NCBI RefSeq assembly: GCF_030272615.1
Contig: NC_081407.1
Coordinates: 438,305,230 to 438,369,229, forward strand
Length of the DNA stretch: 64,000 bases
DNA from: Cryptomeria japonica
Lineage: Eukaryota > Streptophyta > Pinopsida > Cupressales > Cupressaceae
Direction of reading: 5' to 3'
Positions 12,016 through 22,665 of this stretch are shown one piece after another; the stretch's first letter is position 1; each line of letters begins with the position of its first letter. The translations under genes were made by a program, and so were the position numbers. The notes beneath the pieces were generated by a model. That model saw only the letters and a list, made by a program, of their open reading frames with translations, made no database searches and was not told where the DNA came from.

Positions 12016-12450
12016 GAGTTGAAAAACAAGCTTGTGGGTATTCATCCCCACCGTGGTTTTTCCTAGTTGGGTTTCCACGTGAAAAATATGTGTGTCATGT
12101 GTGATGTCTTCTTCATGTGATGCTATGTTGTTTTCTGTCAAGCGGTGAATCACGTTGATCTACTTGCTTATATGTATATCTTTGATGGTAGATTAATTTT
12201 TCATGCATTAGGGTGAAATGGAAATGAAGTGTTAGATTGTTTGAGAAGATAAGTGTCAACCGGTTTATGCTTGTCTCAGTTATTCTGGGATTTGTTGGTT
12301 GTACTCTATTTAAGGACCAGTGTTACTATTTGTCTGTCAATGCACAGTGTCTATTGACAAACCAGTTTAAGAGTGTGGTTTTGTCTATACTGATTCACCC
12401 CCCCCCTCTCAGTACCGGTTTGGTACTATTCTTTCATCATTGAGTTATCA

Positions 12451-13639
12451 TTTTTGTCCTTTTTTGCATAGATATATTGCTCTCAATCATTTCTGCATTT
12501 CCAAAGAATTTCTCAGATGGCTCTCTTTGTGCATCAAGTAGAGCTATATCATAAGTTTCCAGAACAGATAGGTCTACCTCATAACCCATCTCAGTAACCC
12601 AAATAGTTCTAAGGCTTACTGCTTCCATCCAAGTTTCATCTCTCTTAATGAAAAAATAGATTTCCTTGTCATACTTATCAATTATCCTCTGTGGTAGTCT
12701 CTCTCTTTCTCTCATCTTAGTTTGAAATGTTTTGAAGTAGTTTGTGATATTCTTAACAGTGTCAGTGCCCATACCGGTGAAAGCGTCTTGTATATGTCTT
12801 CCTACCGGGATGTTATAACCAAAATCCTTGTGACCTATGTCAGGTATCTCTTTGGTAAAGTATAGCATCAAGACTACTAATAGGTTTCCAAAATGGAAAG
12901 TACCTTCCTTGTCTCCCTTTATCTTCGTCAAATTGACAATTAATTCATCTTTAAGCCATTCACACACATCAATCTTAGCATTATTGTTCACCATCTCATA
13001 TGCACTGTGAATACAAAGGATAGAAATAAAATTTAGTCTATTTGCATGAGTTGCTTTGTATCCTAGTACCATACTCACATATCTCACATTTAAATCCTTA
13101 ACACCATTCACTCTAAGTGACCTATTATCAGATGTGGCTCCGTTTAAATCCATAACTCCCTTGTTAGGTATTTTCTTGGTTTTATCAAGTCTACTACTGG
13201 TTGAAGGTAAACCAGTAACTGCCTTAATTGCTTCCCTGGTTATCTTGCAAACTGACTCTAAACATATAAATTCTCCATCAACTCTGCTCAATACAAGTCT
13301 GACAACTTCATTTGGAAATTTGGGAATGTTCAAAATCTCTACAAAACCTAAGTCTTCCACAATTTTATGTTCAGGTTTGATCACACCATTTCCATCGGTA
13401 ATAACCTCATTGAATATTTTCTTTAGATCCTTAGTCCCTAGGTTTTCTATGTTGAAATGTATGTAGATTCTAGGTTCTTTTGCAAATGCTACACCCTTCG
13501 GAATTTTCGAAAAAACTCCGACAGAATCATCCTGTTTTGCAATCTCAGGGATAATCTTAAATACAGGTCTAGGGAATTTGACATTTTCCACAATGACAGG
13601 TTTTGCAATAAACTCCGTAACAAAAGATGAGGAAGCCAT
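12451..13639 (-). CDS. Element C unknown ORF, N-terminal 397 codons
   Basis: Open from ATG at 13639 to the solo LTR. The N-terminal region looks globular: Ser-Arg-Val-Asp-Gly...Cys-Lys-Ile-Thr-Arg-Glu-Ala-Ile-Lys...Thr-Gly-Leu-Pro (residues about 115-145) recalls the retro-associated plant proteins grouped as putative plant transposon protein or plant mobile domain, but I am not sure. It has no protease, polymerase or integrase motif. A basic patch (Gln-Lys-Arg-Thr-Lys) lies at the interruption. The start is supported by the open frame, by a TATA box about 140 bases upstream, and by lying 340 bases after the gag-like ORF. About 1,100 residues in all with 8725-10961. Role unknown. Confidence 0.65.
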
Positions 13640-13778
13640 TTCAAAGATAAATACCTCTTATCTGAATTTTTGAATTCCTGAAAATTACTTCGCAGCTTCA
13701 CCTTAGAATTCCCTTGCTCAGTTTCACACTCTCTGATTGTTTGAATGCTCGATGAGTTTGAAATGAGGGTTTCCTGGT

Positions 13779-13788
13779 GCTTTATAGC
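13779..13788 (-). promoter_or_regulatory. TATA box before the element C unknown ORF
   Basis: In ORF sense the sequence is GGCTATAAAGC, a canonical plant TATA box, about 140 bases before the ATG at 13639. Transcription would begin near 13750 and give a short 5' UTR. It lies well inside the element, far from the LTR promoter, so the ORF may have its own promoter, as a captured gene would. Confidence 0.5.
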
Positions 13789-13979
13789 CAAAAAGGTTCT
13801 TTAAAACTGCATTAAATGCTCACCAATTAAGTGAAAACTTAACACATATGTCAGTAAAGAAGAAATGTATCTTCTCACCATCAACCGAGGGTAGAATGCA
13901 TGATTTTCAACTTGCTGCAATACCCCCTAAGGATTATTCCTCAGTTAGATGAAGAATCTCCTACCGGTGGAGGATTACT

Positions 13980-14987
13980 CTATTCTACTGGTGCAGAGAT
14001 AGTTTCATCAGTTTTCTGATCACTCTTCTTAATCCATTGTTTTGAAAATTCTTGCTTTACTTCATCTACCTTTTCTTTGCCCTTCAAACTAAATCCTTTA
14101 TTGTTAGTCGGCGCATTCTTGCTTCTACAAAATTTTGCAATATGTCCAATCTTGTTGCATGCATAACAAGTTACATTATTCCTCTGAATAGCCTTTCCAT
14201 ATCCTTGACTGATTTGTGATCTGCATTGATTAGATAAATGCCCAAATCTTCTACAAGCATAGCATTTTACATTCATTCTACAATTTTTTGAATTATGACC
14301 AACTTTGTTGCATTTGGAACATTGACCGACGGGTGAGTTTATATTATGTTTATTTCTAAATCTACACGGATTTGCTCTATGACCATATTTGTTGCAATTA
14401 AAACATTTCCCATTAAATTTATAAGTATTAGGTTGTCTTACCAATTTGTTCTAATCTTGATTATTTACAATACCAGAACTTTCTCCATGTTCAAATCCAA
14501 GTCCATTTGTATCTTCATCGGGTTTCTGTCTTTTAAGCATGTCATCAAGTTCTTCAGAACTTTTCTTGAATTTGTCTTTGTGTTTATTTGCAGTAACCAA
14601 CTCATTTTCTAGAATTCCAACTTGTCTCACAAGTTCATCTTTATCATGTTGCATGTGAATCAGATCTATCTTTAACATATCATTTTCATGACCAAGTCTC
14701 AGATTTTCATTTCCAACATCATTAAGTCTCCTAGTCAAGTATTCTTCATTCTTCTTCCTGTCTTCAATATCCTTAGATAACCTCATAGTCATCTCTTCCA
14801 TTTCATTCTTCATATTACTATTTTCTTGTCTCAACTTATTTGCAATGTCTCTAAGAGTTTCCTTTTCATCATCATCATTTTGTATCTTCTCATGAAGTTC
14901 CTTTCTCTTATTTTGTGCTATAACCAGATTTTCTTGAAGTCCTTTAATGAATTCCTTAGCAGTCCTCAGATCATCTTCAAGTTTGAT
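13980..14987 (-). pseudogene. Element C gag-like coiled coil and four CCHC knuckles
   Basis: In minus sense a long heptad-rich coiled coil (14987-14500) is followed by the Gly-Leu-Gly-Phe-Glu segment typical of the C-terminal half of plant copia gag (about 14500). Then come four perfect CX2CX4HX4C zinc knuckles (residues starting Cys-Phe-Asn-Cys, Cys-Ser-Lys-Cys, Cys-Tyr-Ala-Cys and Cys-Tyr-Ala-Cys, 14410-14120). Most copia gags have one knuckle. The UBN2 capsid-like domain expected upstream is absent: the coiled coil starts only about 130 bases from the PBS (31881-32012 holds its first codons, split off by gypsy D). Stops at about 31,925 and 14,450 break it. It would bind nucleic acid, possibly packaging RNA with a partner gag. 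Confidence 0.7.
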
Positions 14988-14992
14988 ATTCT

Positions 14993-16214
14993 TGAAGATG
15001 GTGAAAAGGAGAATAAGGTGGATTAGTTAGTAAACATACAAATTGAACATGGAAGCATATGAAATCAAAGACATAACTCAAAAACACATGAAAACATGAA
15101 TAATATGCATATACCTCACAATCTTTTTACCTCTCCCTCAAATTGAGCTTGATGAATTTAAGGTGCTCCTTTGCTTGCTTGATGTGGATGGCTCTCCAAA
15201 TTTTGTGCACAAATGGATTAAGATGGATCTTGAGGAATGATATGGATGAGATGATTAAGTGTGGATGAGAGATGATATTGGCATGGTAAGGATGCTATGA
15301 TGACTTTTCTAGGCTCAAACTAGCAGCATAAGATTACTAAACTTGGAGATGATGAATGAAGGGATGGATTCCTCAATTTATTGGAAGAGGAGAGGAAGAA
15401 TGGATGGCTAGGATGGATCCAAGATGAAGGGATAGGATTTCTTGTGAGCTCCCACAAGGCCCAAGAGAGGGTGTGGAGGCCAAGAGATATGCCTTAAAGG
15501 CATTTCTTGTCTCCACACTCCTCAAGGTGCATTGGGAAGACTTCCCAATGTGCCTTGAGAAGAGCAAGGGATGGGACATTCCTTGAAGAATGGGGAGGAA
15601 GAATTTAAAATTCTTCAAAAAGGGATGATAATGGGGATTGGAGGAATAAGAAGGAATTAAAAATTCCTTGGGAGAGGAGATACCTAGAGGAATATGACAT
15701 TTTGAAAATCTCACATTCACCTAGGAAAAGAGCATTTAAGAATAGTGGTTGGATGGAAGGGACAAGGAGTTGACTTTGTGGCTAATCATGATGATTAGCC
15801 ACTAGCAACTCATTAGGAGGGGGATTAGAGGAAAGGTTAGGTGGGATAGGATTTGACTAGGAGAGAGAATGAGTGGAGGGAATTAAAAATTAGAAGAATA
15901 AGGTTAAGTGAGTTTAGAGAATTCCTAGAAGAATTTATTAGGTTAATGATGGATTAAGAAGATGATTTGTAGGAATCATGTAGGTTAACTAATTAATTGA
16001 AATTAATTAGCTAAGGGGAGGATTTGAGAAGAATTAATTTTTAGAAGAATAAAAAGAGGAGTTGATTTATTAAATAAATCAATCACATACTATAGTGACA
16101 ATATTAATTATAATTAATTAATATTGAGGAGAATTAGAATTTGCATAATTAATTAATAAATTAAATATGTGAGAAATTAAAAATAATTAAAATAATTATT
16201 TTTAAGTGTCTACA
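14993..16214 (-). repeat. Gypsy D 3' LTR
   Basis: In element sense TGTAGACACTT (16214) to CATCTTCA (14993). It is homologous throughout to 30636-31875 but lacks about 29 bases present in the other copy near 30808-30836; that segment is flanked there by short GTGC/TGTGC repeats, as expected of slippage or illegitimate recombination. Confidence 0.92.
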
Positions 16215-16229
16215 TTTTGCCCCTCTTTT
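16215..16229 (-). other. Polypurine tract of gypsy D
   Basis: In element sense AAAAGAGGGGCAAAA abuts TGTAGACAC, the start of the 3' LTR. This fixes minus-strand orientation. Confidence 0.85.
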
Positions 16230-16564
16230 ACGTAGTGACAAATTTGGCGATGGGTAGAAGATAGAAGAAGAAGAATAAGACGCCCCAGCGTAAAGTGTGG
16301 GAGGTGTATTCCCCCTCGAGATTTTTTTTGAAAAAAAGATGAAAAATTATTGAAAATAGAGGAAGAAGAATTTGGGTGGAACAGATAAGTGAGGAAGAAA
16401 TATGAAGCAGTTGTGGAAAATTTGGAAGGAAGAAATGAAGATGCAAGACCGCGGAGGAAATGGGCCATCACAGGGGCCCATATAAGCCACAACGGGCCTA
16501 ATGAGGAGTCATTGTTACACACAAGCCTTGGAGCCACTTAGAGCGAAGAAGAGGAGAAGGAAAG

Positions 16565-16642
16565 ATGGACCGCATTCCAGTTCATGATCATCGCGTGGAG
16601 AGGATCGAACAATTCAACCAACTGACTAGCTATGGACCACCG
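16565..16642 (+). CDS. Antisense ORF of gypsy D, predicted exon 1
   Basis: A 26-codon open stretch from ATG (16565) to Pro-Pro, followed at once by GTGAGT, a consensus plant 5' splice site. Splicing to the AG at 17169-17170 joins in phase 0 with the long PMD-like frame that otherwise lacks an ATG at its natural beginning (it opens Val-Glu-Arg-Gly-Pro). Charged, His/Arg-rich N-terminus. Opposite in strand to gag-pol, just inside the 3' LTR. Confidence 0.55.
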
Positions 16643-17170
16643 GTGAGTAGGACTATCCCTCCTTTGGAATTTTTAATTTTGGGTAAAAAATAGGGCTAGA
16701 AATGGGGGTCTAGGTTAGGTGAGGCACACGCGCTGATCGTTGTTTTAGTGCGCGTGCCCCTAGATTAGCGTGAGCGCGGGTGCTCGCTAAAGGGTCGAGT
16801 AAAGTAGGGAATATAGGGGGAATGGGGGGTTCAACGCAGGTGCTCGCGCATTAGCGTGAGCGTCCGTGCTTTGACACAGGCGCTCGCGTTTTAGCGCGAG
16901 TGCCCAAGGGATTACGCGGGCACTCGCGTTGAAGGGCTTAGGAGGGGGGTTAGAGTAGGGATGGGACCTTTGTTGGCACGAGCGCGTGCCAAATGGCGGA
17001 AGCATCACAGTTTTGGCGCGAGCACTGGGTAGATCAGCGCGTGTGCCTAGGAAGGGGGGAAATGAAGTTTTGGGTTAGAATTTTGGGATAGGGGGAAGGA
17101 TATGGTTGGTTCGGGAGGTCAAGAGAGAATTTTTAGGCATGGAAGTAATGATTTGGTCTTATGGATGTAG
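16643..17170 (+). other. Predicted intron of the antisense gene, CpG-rich
   Basis: GT at 16643-16644 (GTGAGT) and AG at 17169-17170 (GGATGTAG). From about 16720 to 17040 it contains many diverged copies of a CpG-dense word like CGCTCGCGTTTTAGCGCGAG. Related words, inverted, occur in the 5' leader of the same element (30060-30550). Intron status rests on the splice sites and phase only. Confidence 0.5.
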
Positions 17171-19082
17171 GTGGAGAGGGGACCGCTGTCTTTGAGGGAG
17201 CATTGGCCTGCTACGATGAGCCTATATCATGAGTTAGACCGTGATGAGTTGGAGGTGCTAGTTGCATTAGGATTACATTATGTACGTAGGTGGCCGAGGA
17301 TACGGGAACATACTGCTATGATGACGATTCTAGTGGAGAAGTGGGATAGTCGGTATAACACCTTTTGTTTGCCGACTGGAGAGACCACAGTGACTTTGTT
17401 AGATGTTTGGAGGATCTTGAAGATCCCTGTTCGTGGCGTTATCCCTCAGTATCAGTTAGATGTAGCTGATTTTTATCTATGGGAGGTGTACGAGTATGAG
17501 ATGCCATTGATGTTAGATAGGAGTAGGATGCACTTGGGTCAGGCGATGGGTGTTCGGCGGATTCCTCAATTAGTTTTGGTGATTTGTGGATTTCTAAGTG
17601 GGTGGATCATTCTGGATTTGGGTGGTCATGGATTTCCTCTGGGATGGAGCAGGTGTTTATACTTCATGTTGCATGATGGTCAAGAGTATGTGTGGGGAGC
17701 AACATTGCTAGCCCAACTATATCATGATATGCATTTGGTGGTCTATAGAGAGTACGCCAGTTTATCTGCAGGGGTCACACTTCTACACATCTGGGCGTGG
17801 GAGCATATTGCAGTGACTCGACCACTGGGGGTACAGGACAAGAGGCCACGACAGTCGTTTGTGGACAGATTCAGGGGACTGCTGCACTATACACAGACAA
17901 CATTTGTGTGGTTTTGGAGGAGGATTTTGGATAAGCTGGCGTAGTTCACATGGAGACCATTTTTGGGATGTGAGAGGTGGAGGGATGACTGGTAGCTGCA
18001 CTGGGTGAGAGTCGAGATGTGGATTTTTGGGAGAACTGTATATATCATGGAGTATTATGCTCCATTCAGGGTGGCCCGACAGCTTGGGCAGGATATAGTG
18101 GAGGATATTCCAGTGTATCCCTGGATTACACGGGAGGTGAGGTATTGGGGCCCGACAGCTAGTCCGCTGGAGGGCCGAACAAGCTTCCAGACATCATTTC
18201 TCTTGGTTTGGGATGAGCGGATGGGGGCAGGGGAGGATCTAGGTATGACAGGTGGATACAAGAGCTAGTGGGAGGGGCACTTGCTAGTGTGGCTTACCAT
18301 TCCTTGGGTGTTGGAGGATGAGAAGCTGCAGCCAGGTGTTGACCAGGTGGTGGGTGGGGAGGATGATGGCCCATGAGAGAGAGTTGTGGTTGGCACAGGG
18401 CATGGTGTGGGCAAACAACAGAGGAGAGTTTGGGTTGTGTGGAGGAGGGACCCAGACGAGGGAGAGGGAGAGGAAGAGGATGCCCCAATGGGAGAGGTTG
18501 CGGAGGCCATAGTTGGCAAGGGAGGGGAGGCTATACCTATGGATATTCCTGAGGCATAGGAGGGGGAGAGGGGAGGATTGACACAGGTTGTTTTGAACAT
18601 TTATAGCAGGAGCGGGATAGTTATCAAGTGAGGCTTCATTCTGTGAAGGATGAGCTATAGGTAGAGAGGGCTCTGAGGGAGAGCATGGAGGCAGAGGTAG
18701 AGTGGTTGACATAGGAGATAGCTGATTTCACAGAGAGTCTCCATACTGCCAGGATAGAGGTGGATGCTTTGAGAGAGGAGAGGGAGGAGTCAGAGAGGAT
18801 GTTGGAGGAGGCCCAGACAGGGACAACCATAGCAGGACTATAGGATGTCATTCGCTGACAGGATGCCGAACTAGCAGGGTTTGAGGCTAGGGTAGATAGG
18901 GTAGAGGCAGATGTGACACGGCTGCAGGGGAGAGGGATGTAGCCCGACAAGCATTGGTTCGTACAGGGCTGACGCAGATATTTACTGATAGTATGCAACA
19001 GCGGGAGAGGATGAAGAGGGCAACCAGAGAGGCGGAGTACTATAGGGGGTTGTACCATGAAGCAGTACCTATAGCACAATGA
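17171..19082 (+). pseudogene. Antisense plant-mobile-domain-like gene of gypsy D
   Basis: From 17171 one frame is open to 17944 and continues in the same frame through in-frame TAGs (17942, about 17990, 18266) to about 18640. Residues Thr-Phe-Cys-Leu-Pro-Thr-Gly-Glu-Thr-Thr-Val-Thr-Leu-Leu-Asp-Val-Trp (17368-17415) match the core of the plant mobile domain (PF10536 family). Trp-Arg-Pro-Phe (about 17955) and Tyr-Tyr-Ala-Pro-Phe-Arg-Val-Ala-Arg-Gln-Leu-Gly (18052-18090) are the usual later landmarks. An acidic linker and an Arg/Glu-rich coiled coil (about 18600-19080, with a frameshift near 18940) follow. Such antisense ORFs between integrase and 3' LTR are known in Tat-lineage elements. PMD proteins act in host silencing; the role in retrotransposons is not established. 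Confidence 0.7.
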
Positions 19083-19326
19083 GCAACCTCATACACTAGG
19101 AGTGTGAGGTCTCACAGGACCCATAGTCAGCGATCGTCTCAGAGTCAGTAGACAGGGGGATCAGAGGGTTTTCAGCCATCGGCAGGGGGGAGACAGGAGG
19201 ATTACTTGGAGGAGGTACAACAGAGGGGGGAAGAGAGACAGGAGGGGAAAGCCAGCTCCTTTTTTTGCTTGTGTATCATACTTTGACCCTTCGAGGCAAT
19301 CATTGTATTATGACAGACATATTTAC

Positions 19327-19357
<31 letters not shown>

Positions 19358-20895
19358 CATGATTTGATGATGATGGATGATGTGTAATTTTTTAATTATG
19401 ATGGGCTCTCTTTGTTTTTCTTGTGATGCAATATATGGATGCAATTATGGATATGTTGTGCTAACCTATTTGTGATGCAAAGTGGATGCTTATGCATGTA
19501 TGTTTATGATGTGTTGCTGACATGTTTTTGGATGCAGGATGAGTGACTTATGCTTTTCTGATGTGCATATATGCAAATCTGTGATGGATTTTATGATGTA
19601 ATCTAAATGTAATGTTACATGGATGAACAAGTATCTTTTATTTATGTGATCTAACCTAAGTGTAACCTTATGTGATAAATGTTTTATGGAAAATGACTAT
19701 CTAAATGAAATAAGTAATGCAATCTATATGATGTGAATAAATAATAAAGATGGAATAGGCCAATAATAACACAATGATCTTTAGATAGAAAAATAGAAGA
19801 ATATAGAATAAATGGGAAATGGAGGAAATTGAGGACTCCATGGGATTATTGAGTTTAGGATTTTATAGAATGATGGTGAAATTTTGTGCACAAAAATATC
19901 GAGAGCCAACCTAGTTTGATATTTCCTTGGGTGACTTGCACCACTGATTATAGAAATTAGGATGCCATGAGAAACCCAAGGCATGGACGGACTCTCAGAC
20001 AAACAGGAGTTCCTTACACATAACTATGCAAGTGTTGAGAAACACTAATACAAAGTTGTGGGTATGTGCAAGGAAACCCTCAAACACACTGATTCCTCTT
20101 GTACACGAGAAGGTAAGTGTTGATAAACACTAGTACCAGGTTGCTAGTTTATACAAGAGAGATCCAAAACATGCCATGCTATGAAAAAATGCCCGAGTAT
20201 GCAGCTATTGTAACATACCTAGATATGGCAAATCCAGGCAGTCGTAGATAGTTGTGGTCATAGGGCAAAAGATGCAAGTCTAAATGAAAAATCCAATAAG
20301 TCAAACAAGTCACTCATTCATGACCAACTTGATACCTCTTGCCAAGAGTAGGATTAGGATGGATGATTAGGTTGCCAAGCGAGGGAAGGATTCATCCCTA
20401 GGGCAAAGTGAACTTTTGGATTAGGCAAGTGATCCTATGGTTTTGAAGATTGACTTGCGGACTTAGGACTGTTCTCAAGACTTCTTGAAGCTCACACAGA
20501 GGCATGGAAGCTTAGTTTAATGGGACATTCCTTATTCATGACTCAGGCGGAGACTCATCATCATACGCATATTTTGTTGGAAGAGAAGGAATGTTACAAA
20601 TGGGTGGAGTGGATGGAGGGTGCTTGTAGTATCAACCTGATAGACAATGGATCCGGTTATTTACCTTAGCGCCTGCATGGAGGTTTTCACCAAGGTACTT
20701 GTCCATAGTGCCACAAAGTGGTTTTCACTAATGGACGAATTTTTTTTTCTTTCTTTTTCTAATTTTTTAATTTTTTTGTGCCACAAGGCGCTTGTTTGCT
20801 AGGTTTTCACCAAAGTGATGATTTTTTTAGGATCTTTTTCTCATTTTTTTTTTAATTTTTCTTGATTTTTTATTTTTTGACAATTTAAGACTTTC
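19083..20895. other. Gypsy D 3' untranslated region
   Basis: No coding seen. It contains a (CT)n(TA)n run (19325-19358), AATAAATAATAAA (about 19735), which could end the antisense transcript, and a two-copy repeat (AAGTGTTGAGAAACACTA at about 20031 and AAGTGTTGATAAACACTA at about 20110, each itself a short palindrome). It also holds a repeated phrase around GTGCCACAA...GGTTTTCACCAA (20690-20815) and T-rich runs. Confidence 0.6.
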
Positions 20896-22269
20896 TGAGG
20901 ACTAGGCATAAAATATTTTGAGGTGCATGATATTCATTGGATCATCCAAAGGATCGCCTTCAGGAGTAGCCAACCGATAAGCTCTTGATCCATATTTTGC
21001 TGTGATTACATATGGTCCAAGCCAATTAGGCCCGAACTTGCCTTTCTTTTCTCTTTCTTGTAGCTTTTTCTGATTCTCCATGAGGACAAGATCACCAATT
21101 TGGAATTCCCGGGTTCTGACTTTTTTGTGATAACTCATGCGCAAACGATTTTGATATACCCGGAGATGATTCAAGGCCTTGAGGTGCCTTTCATCTAACA
21201 ATTCTAGCTCTTGTAAGTGGGCAATTCTGTATTCCTCGTCTGGTAGGATATTTTGCAGCGATACCCTTAGAGAGGGGATCTCGATCTCAAGGGGAAGGAT
21301 GGCTTCGGAGCCAAAGACCAGGGAATAAGGGGTGGCTCCTATGGGGGTAAGGATGGAGGTGTGGTAGGATCACAAAGCGGGATGGAGTTGGAGGTGCTAT
21401 TCGTGACCAGCTTCATTGACTGTCTTTTTGAGGATTTTGATCAAGGTTTTATTAGAAGCCTCAACTTGGCCATTGCCTTGGGGGTAATATGGGGTGGAAA
21501 AGCGATGTTGGATGTTGAATTTTCGGCAGAGTTCTTTGACATCCTGGTTTTTAAATTGTCTGCCAATATCTATGATAATAACTTTTGGAATGCCATATCG
21601 GCAGATTAGGTAGTTTAGGATGAATTTGGATATTTTCTTGCCAGTGGTAAAAGTAAGAGGGATAGCCTCTACCCACTTGGTGAAATACTCGGTGGCGGTG
21701 ATAATGAATTTATGTCCGTTGGAAGATGGAGGGTGAATTTTCCCAATGAGATCGAGCCCCCACTGCGAGAAGGGCCATGGTGTAATGAATGAATGCAATT
21801 CTTTAGGTGGTGCATGAATCTTGTCACCATGTTGCTGGCAAGGGATGCATTTCTTCACATAGTTATATGCATCTACTTCCATTTTAGGCCAATAGTATCC
21901 TATTCTCAAAAGTTTTTTAGCCAATATGAGTCCACTTGAGTGTGCCCTAGAGATGCCCTTATGTACTTCGTGTGATGCCCATTCCGCCTCTTGTTTATCT
22001 AAACACCTTAGGAGGGAACCATCAAAATGCCTTCTGAATAGGGTGTCTCCAAGGATGATGTAACGAGCACATCGGCGAATGAATGTTTGTTGTTGGGTTT
22101 TGGTGAGATAAGGGGGAATGGTGTTGTCTTTTAGAAAAGTGAAAGTTTCTTGGTACCAAGGGGACTCGAGACCAATGAGAACACACACCATTTCAGACTC
22201 TGGTAGGTCATATGCTGATATAAATAATTGCTCAACCAAGAATTTGTACTTCTGACAGTGTGCTGACAT
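20896..22269 (-). pseudogene. Gypsy D integrase
   Basis: C-terminal part of gypsy D pol. An HHCC zinc-binding region (His-Glu-Val-His...Cys-Ile-Pro-Cys, about 21970-21830) precedes the catalytic core. Core landmarks are Trp-Gly-Leu-Asp-Leu-Ile-Gly (about 21760), Ile-Asp-Ile-Gly-Arg-Gln-Phe (about 21570; the usual Asp-Asn-Gly has lost its Asn) and Asn-Gly-Gln-Val-Glu (about 21480) for the DDE triad. The C-terminal GPY-like segment Phe-Gly-Pro-Asn-Trp-Leu-Gly-Pro-Tyr is at about 21030. Stops near 21395 and 22270 interrupt one continuous frame. I see no chromodomain. Cuts target DNA and joins LTR ends. Confidence 0.85.
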
Positions 22270-22274
22270 CTAAA

Positions 22275-22665
22275 GAAGGGAGCCAATGGTGGCCATTGCA
22301 TCTACAGCCTTGTTGTTTGTTCATGGGATTTGATCAAACTTGATTGTCGTGAAGTGTTGCTTAAGATCTTCAACCATGGTATGGTAGGGATGGAGTTTAT
22401 CATCTTTTGTCTGGTACTCATCATTGACTTGTTTTATGACGAGTTGGGAATCATCATAGACTTGTATTTCCTTTATTTTCTAGTGGATAGCCAAGCACAA
22501 ACTTGTGATGAGTGCCTTGTATTCTGCAATGTTGTTAGTACATGCAAAGGCTATCTTGTATGACTTTGGGATGCCATCTCCTTGAGGTGTGATAAAAAAT
22601 ATTCCTACCCCTGATCCATTTTGGGTGCAAGAGCCATCAAAGTACAATCACCATGTGGAGGATGT
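22275..22665 (-). pseudogene. Gypsy D second RNase H
   Basis: Between the RT-linked RNase H and integrase lies a second RNase H-like domain: Tyr-Phe-Asp-Gly-Ser near 22650, Asn-Asn-Ile-Ala-Glu-Tyr-Lys-Ala-Leu near 22535 and Asp-Asp-Ser-Gln-Leu-Val-Ile near 22445. Asp, Glu and Asp are the catalytic positions. This dual RNase H architecture is known for the Tat lineage of plant Ty3/gypsy. Stops occur at the start (TGA after Trp), inside, and at 22270. The same domain is in gypsy F at 52705-53010. Confidence 0.75.

Larger units (their letters stand above)
10962..12450 (+). mobile_element. Solo LTR of the copia B family
   Basis: It runs TGTTGGCATT...GAGTTATCA and is homologous along its length to the copia B LTRs (38557-40036, 44364-45835), but in the opposite orientation. 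It is flanked by TTTTT on both sides (10957-10961, 12451-12455), a 5-bp TSD. No internal region is present, so unequal recombination between two LTRs probably removed it. It splits the unknown ORF of element C without changing its frame. It carries the telobox, TATA-like box, mini-palindrome array and C-rich hairpin described elsewhere. Confidence 0.9.

Noticed and set aside
13056-13466. 136-codon plus-strand frame opposite the element C ORF
   Set aside because: It is the antisense shadow of a 397-codon frame whose composition and start are better supported.
16202-18712. Minus-strand open frames in the 3' region of gypsy D (16202-16537, 18284-18712)
   Set aside because: They lie in or opposite the PMD-like antisense gene or next to the PPT and show low-complexity Ser/Pro/His composition.
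19325-19358. (CT)n(TA)n run as a possible promoter initiator
   Set aside because: Simple repeat in the 3' untranslated part of gypsy D with no other promoter element near it.
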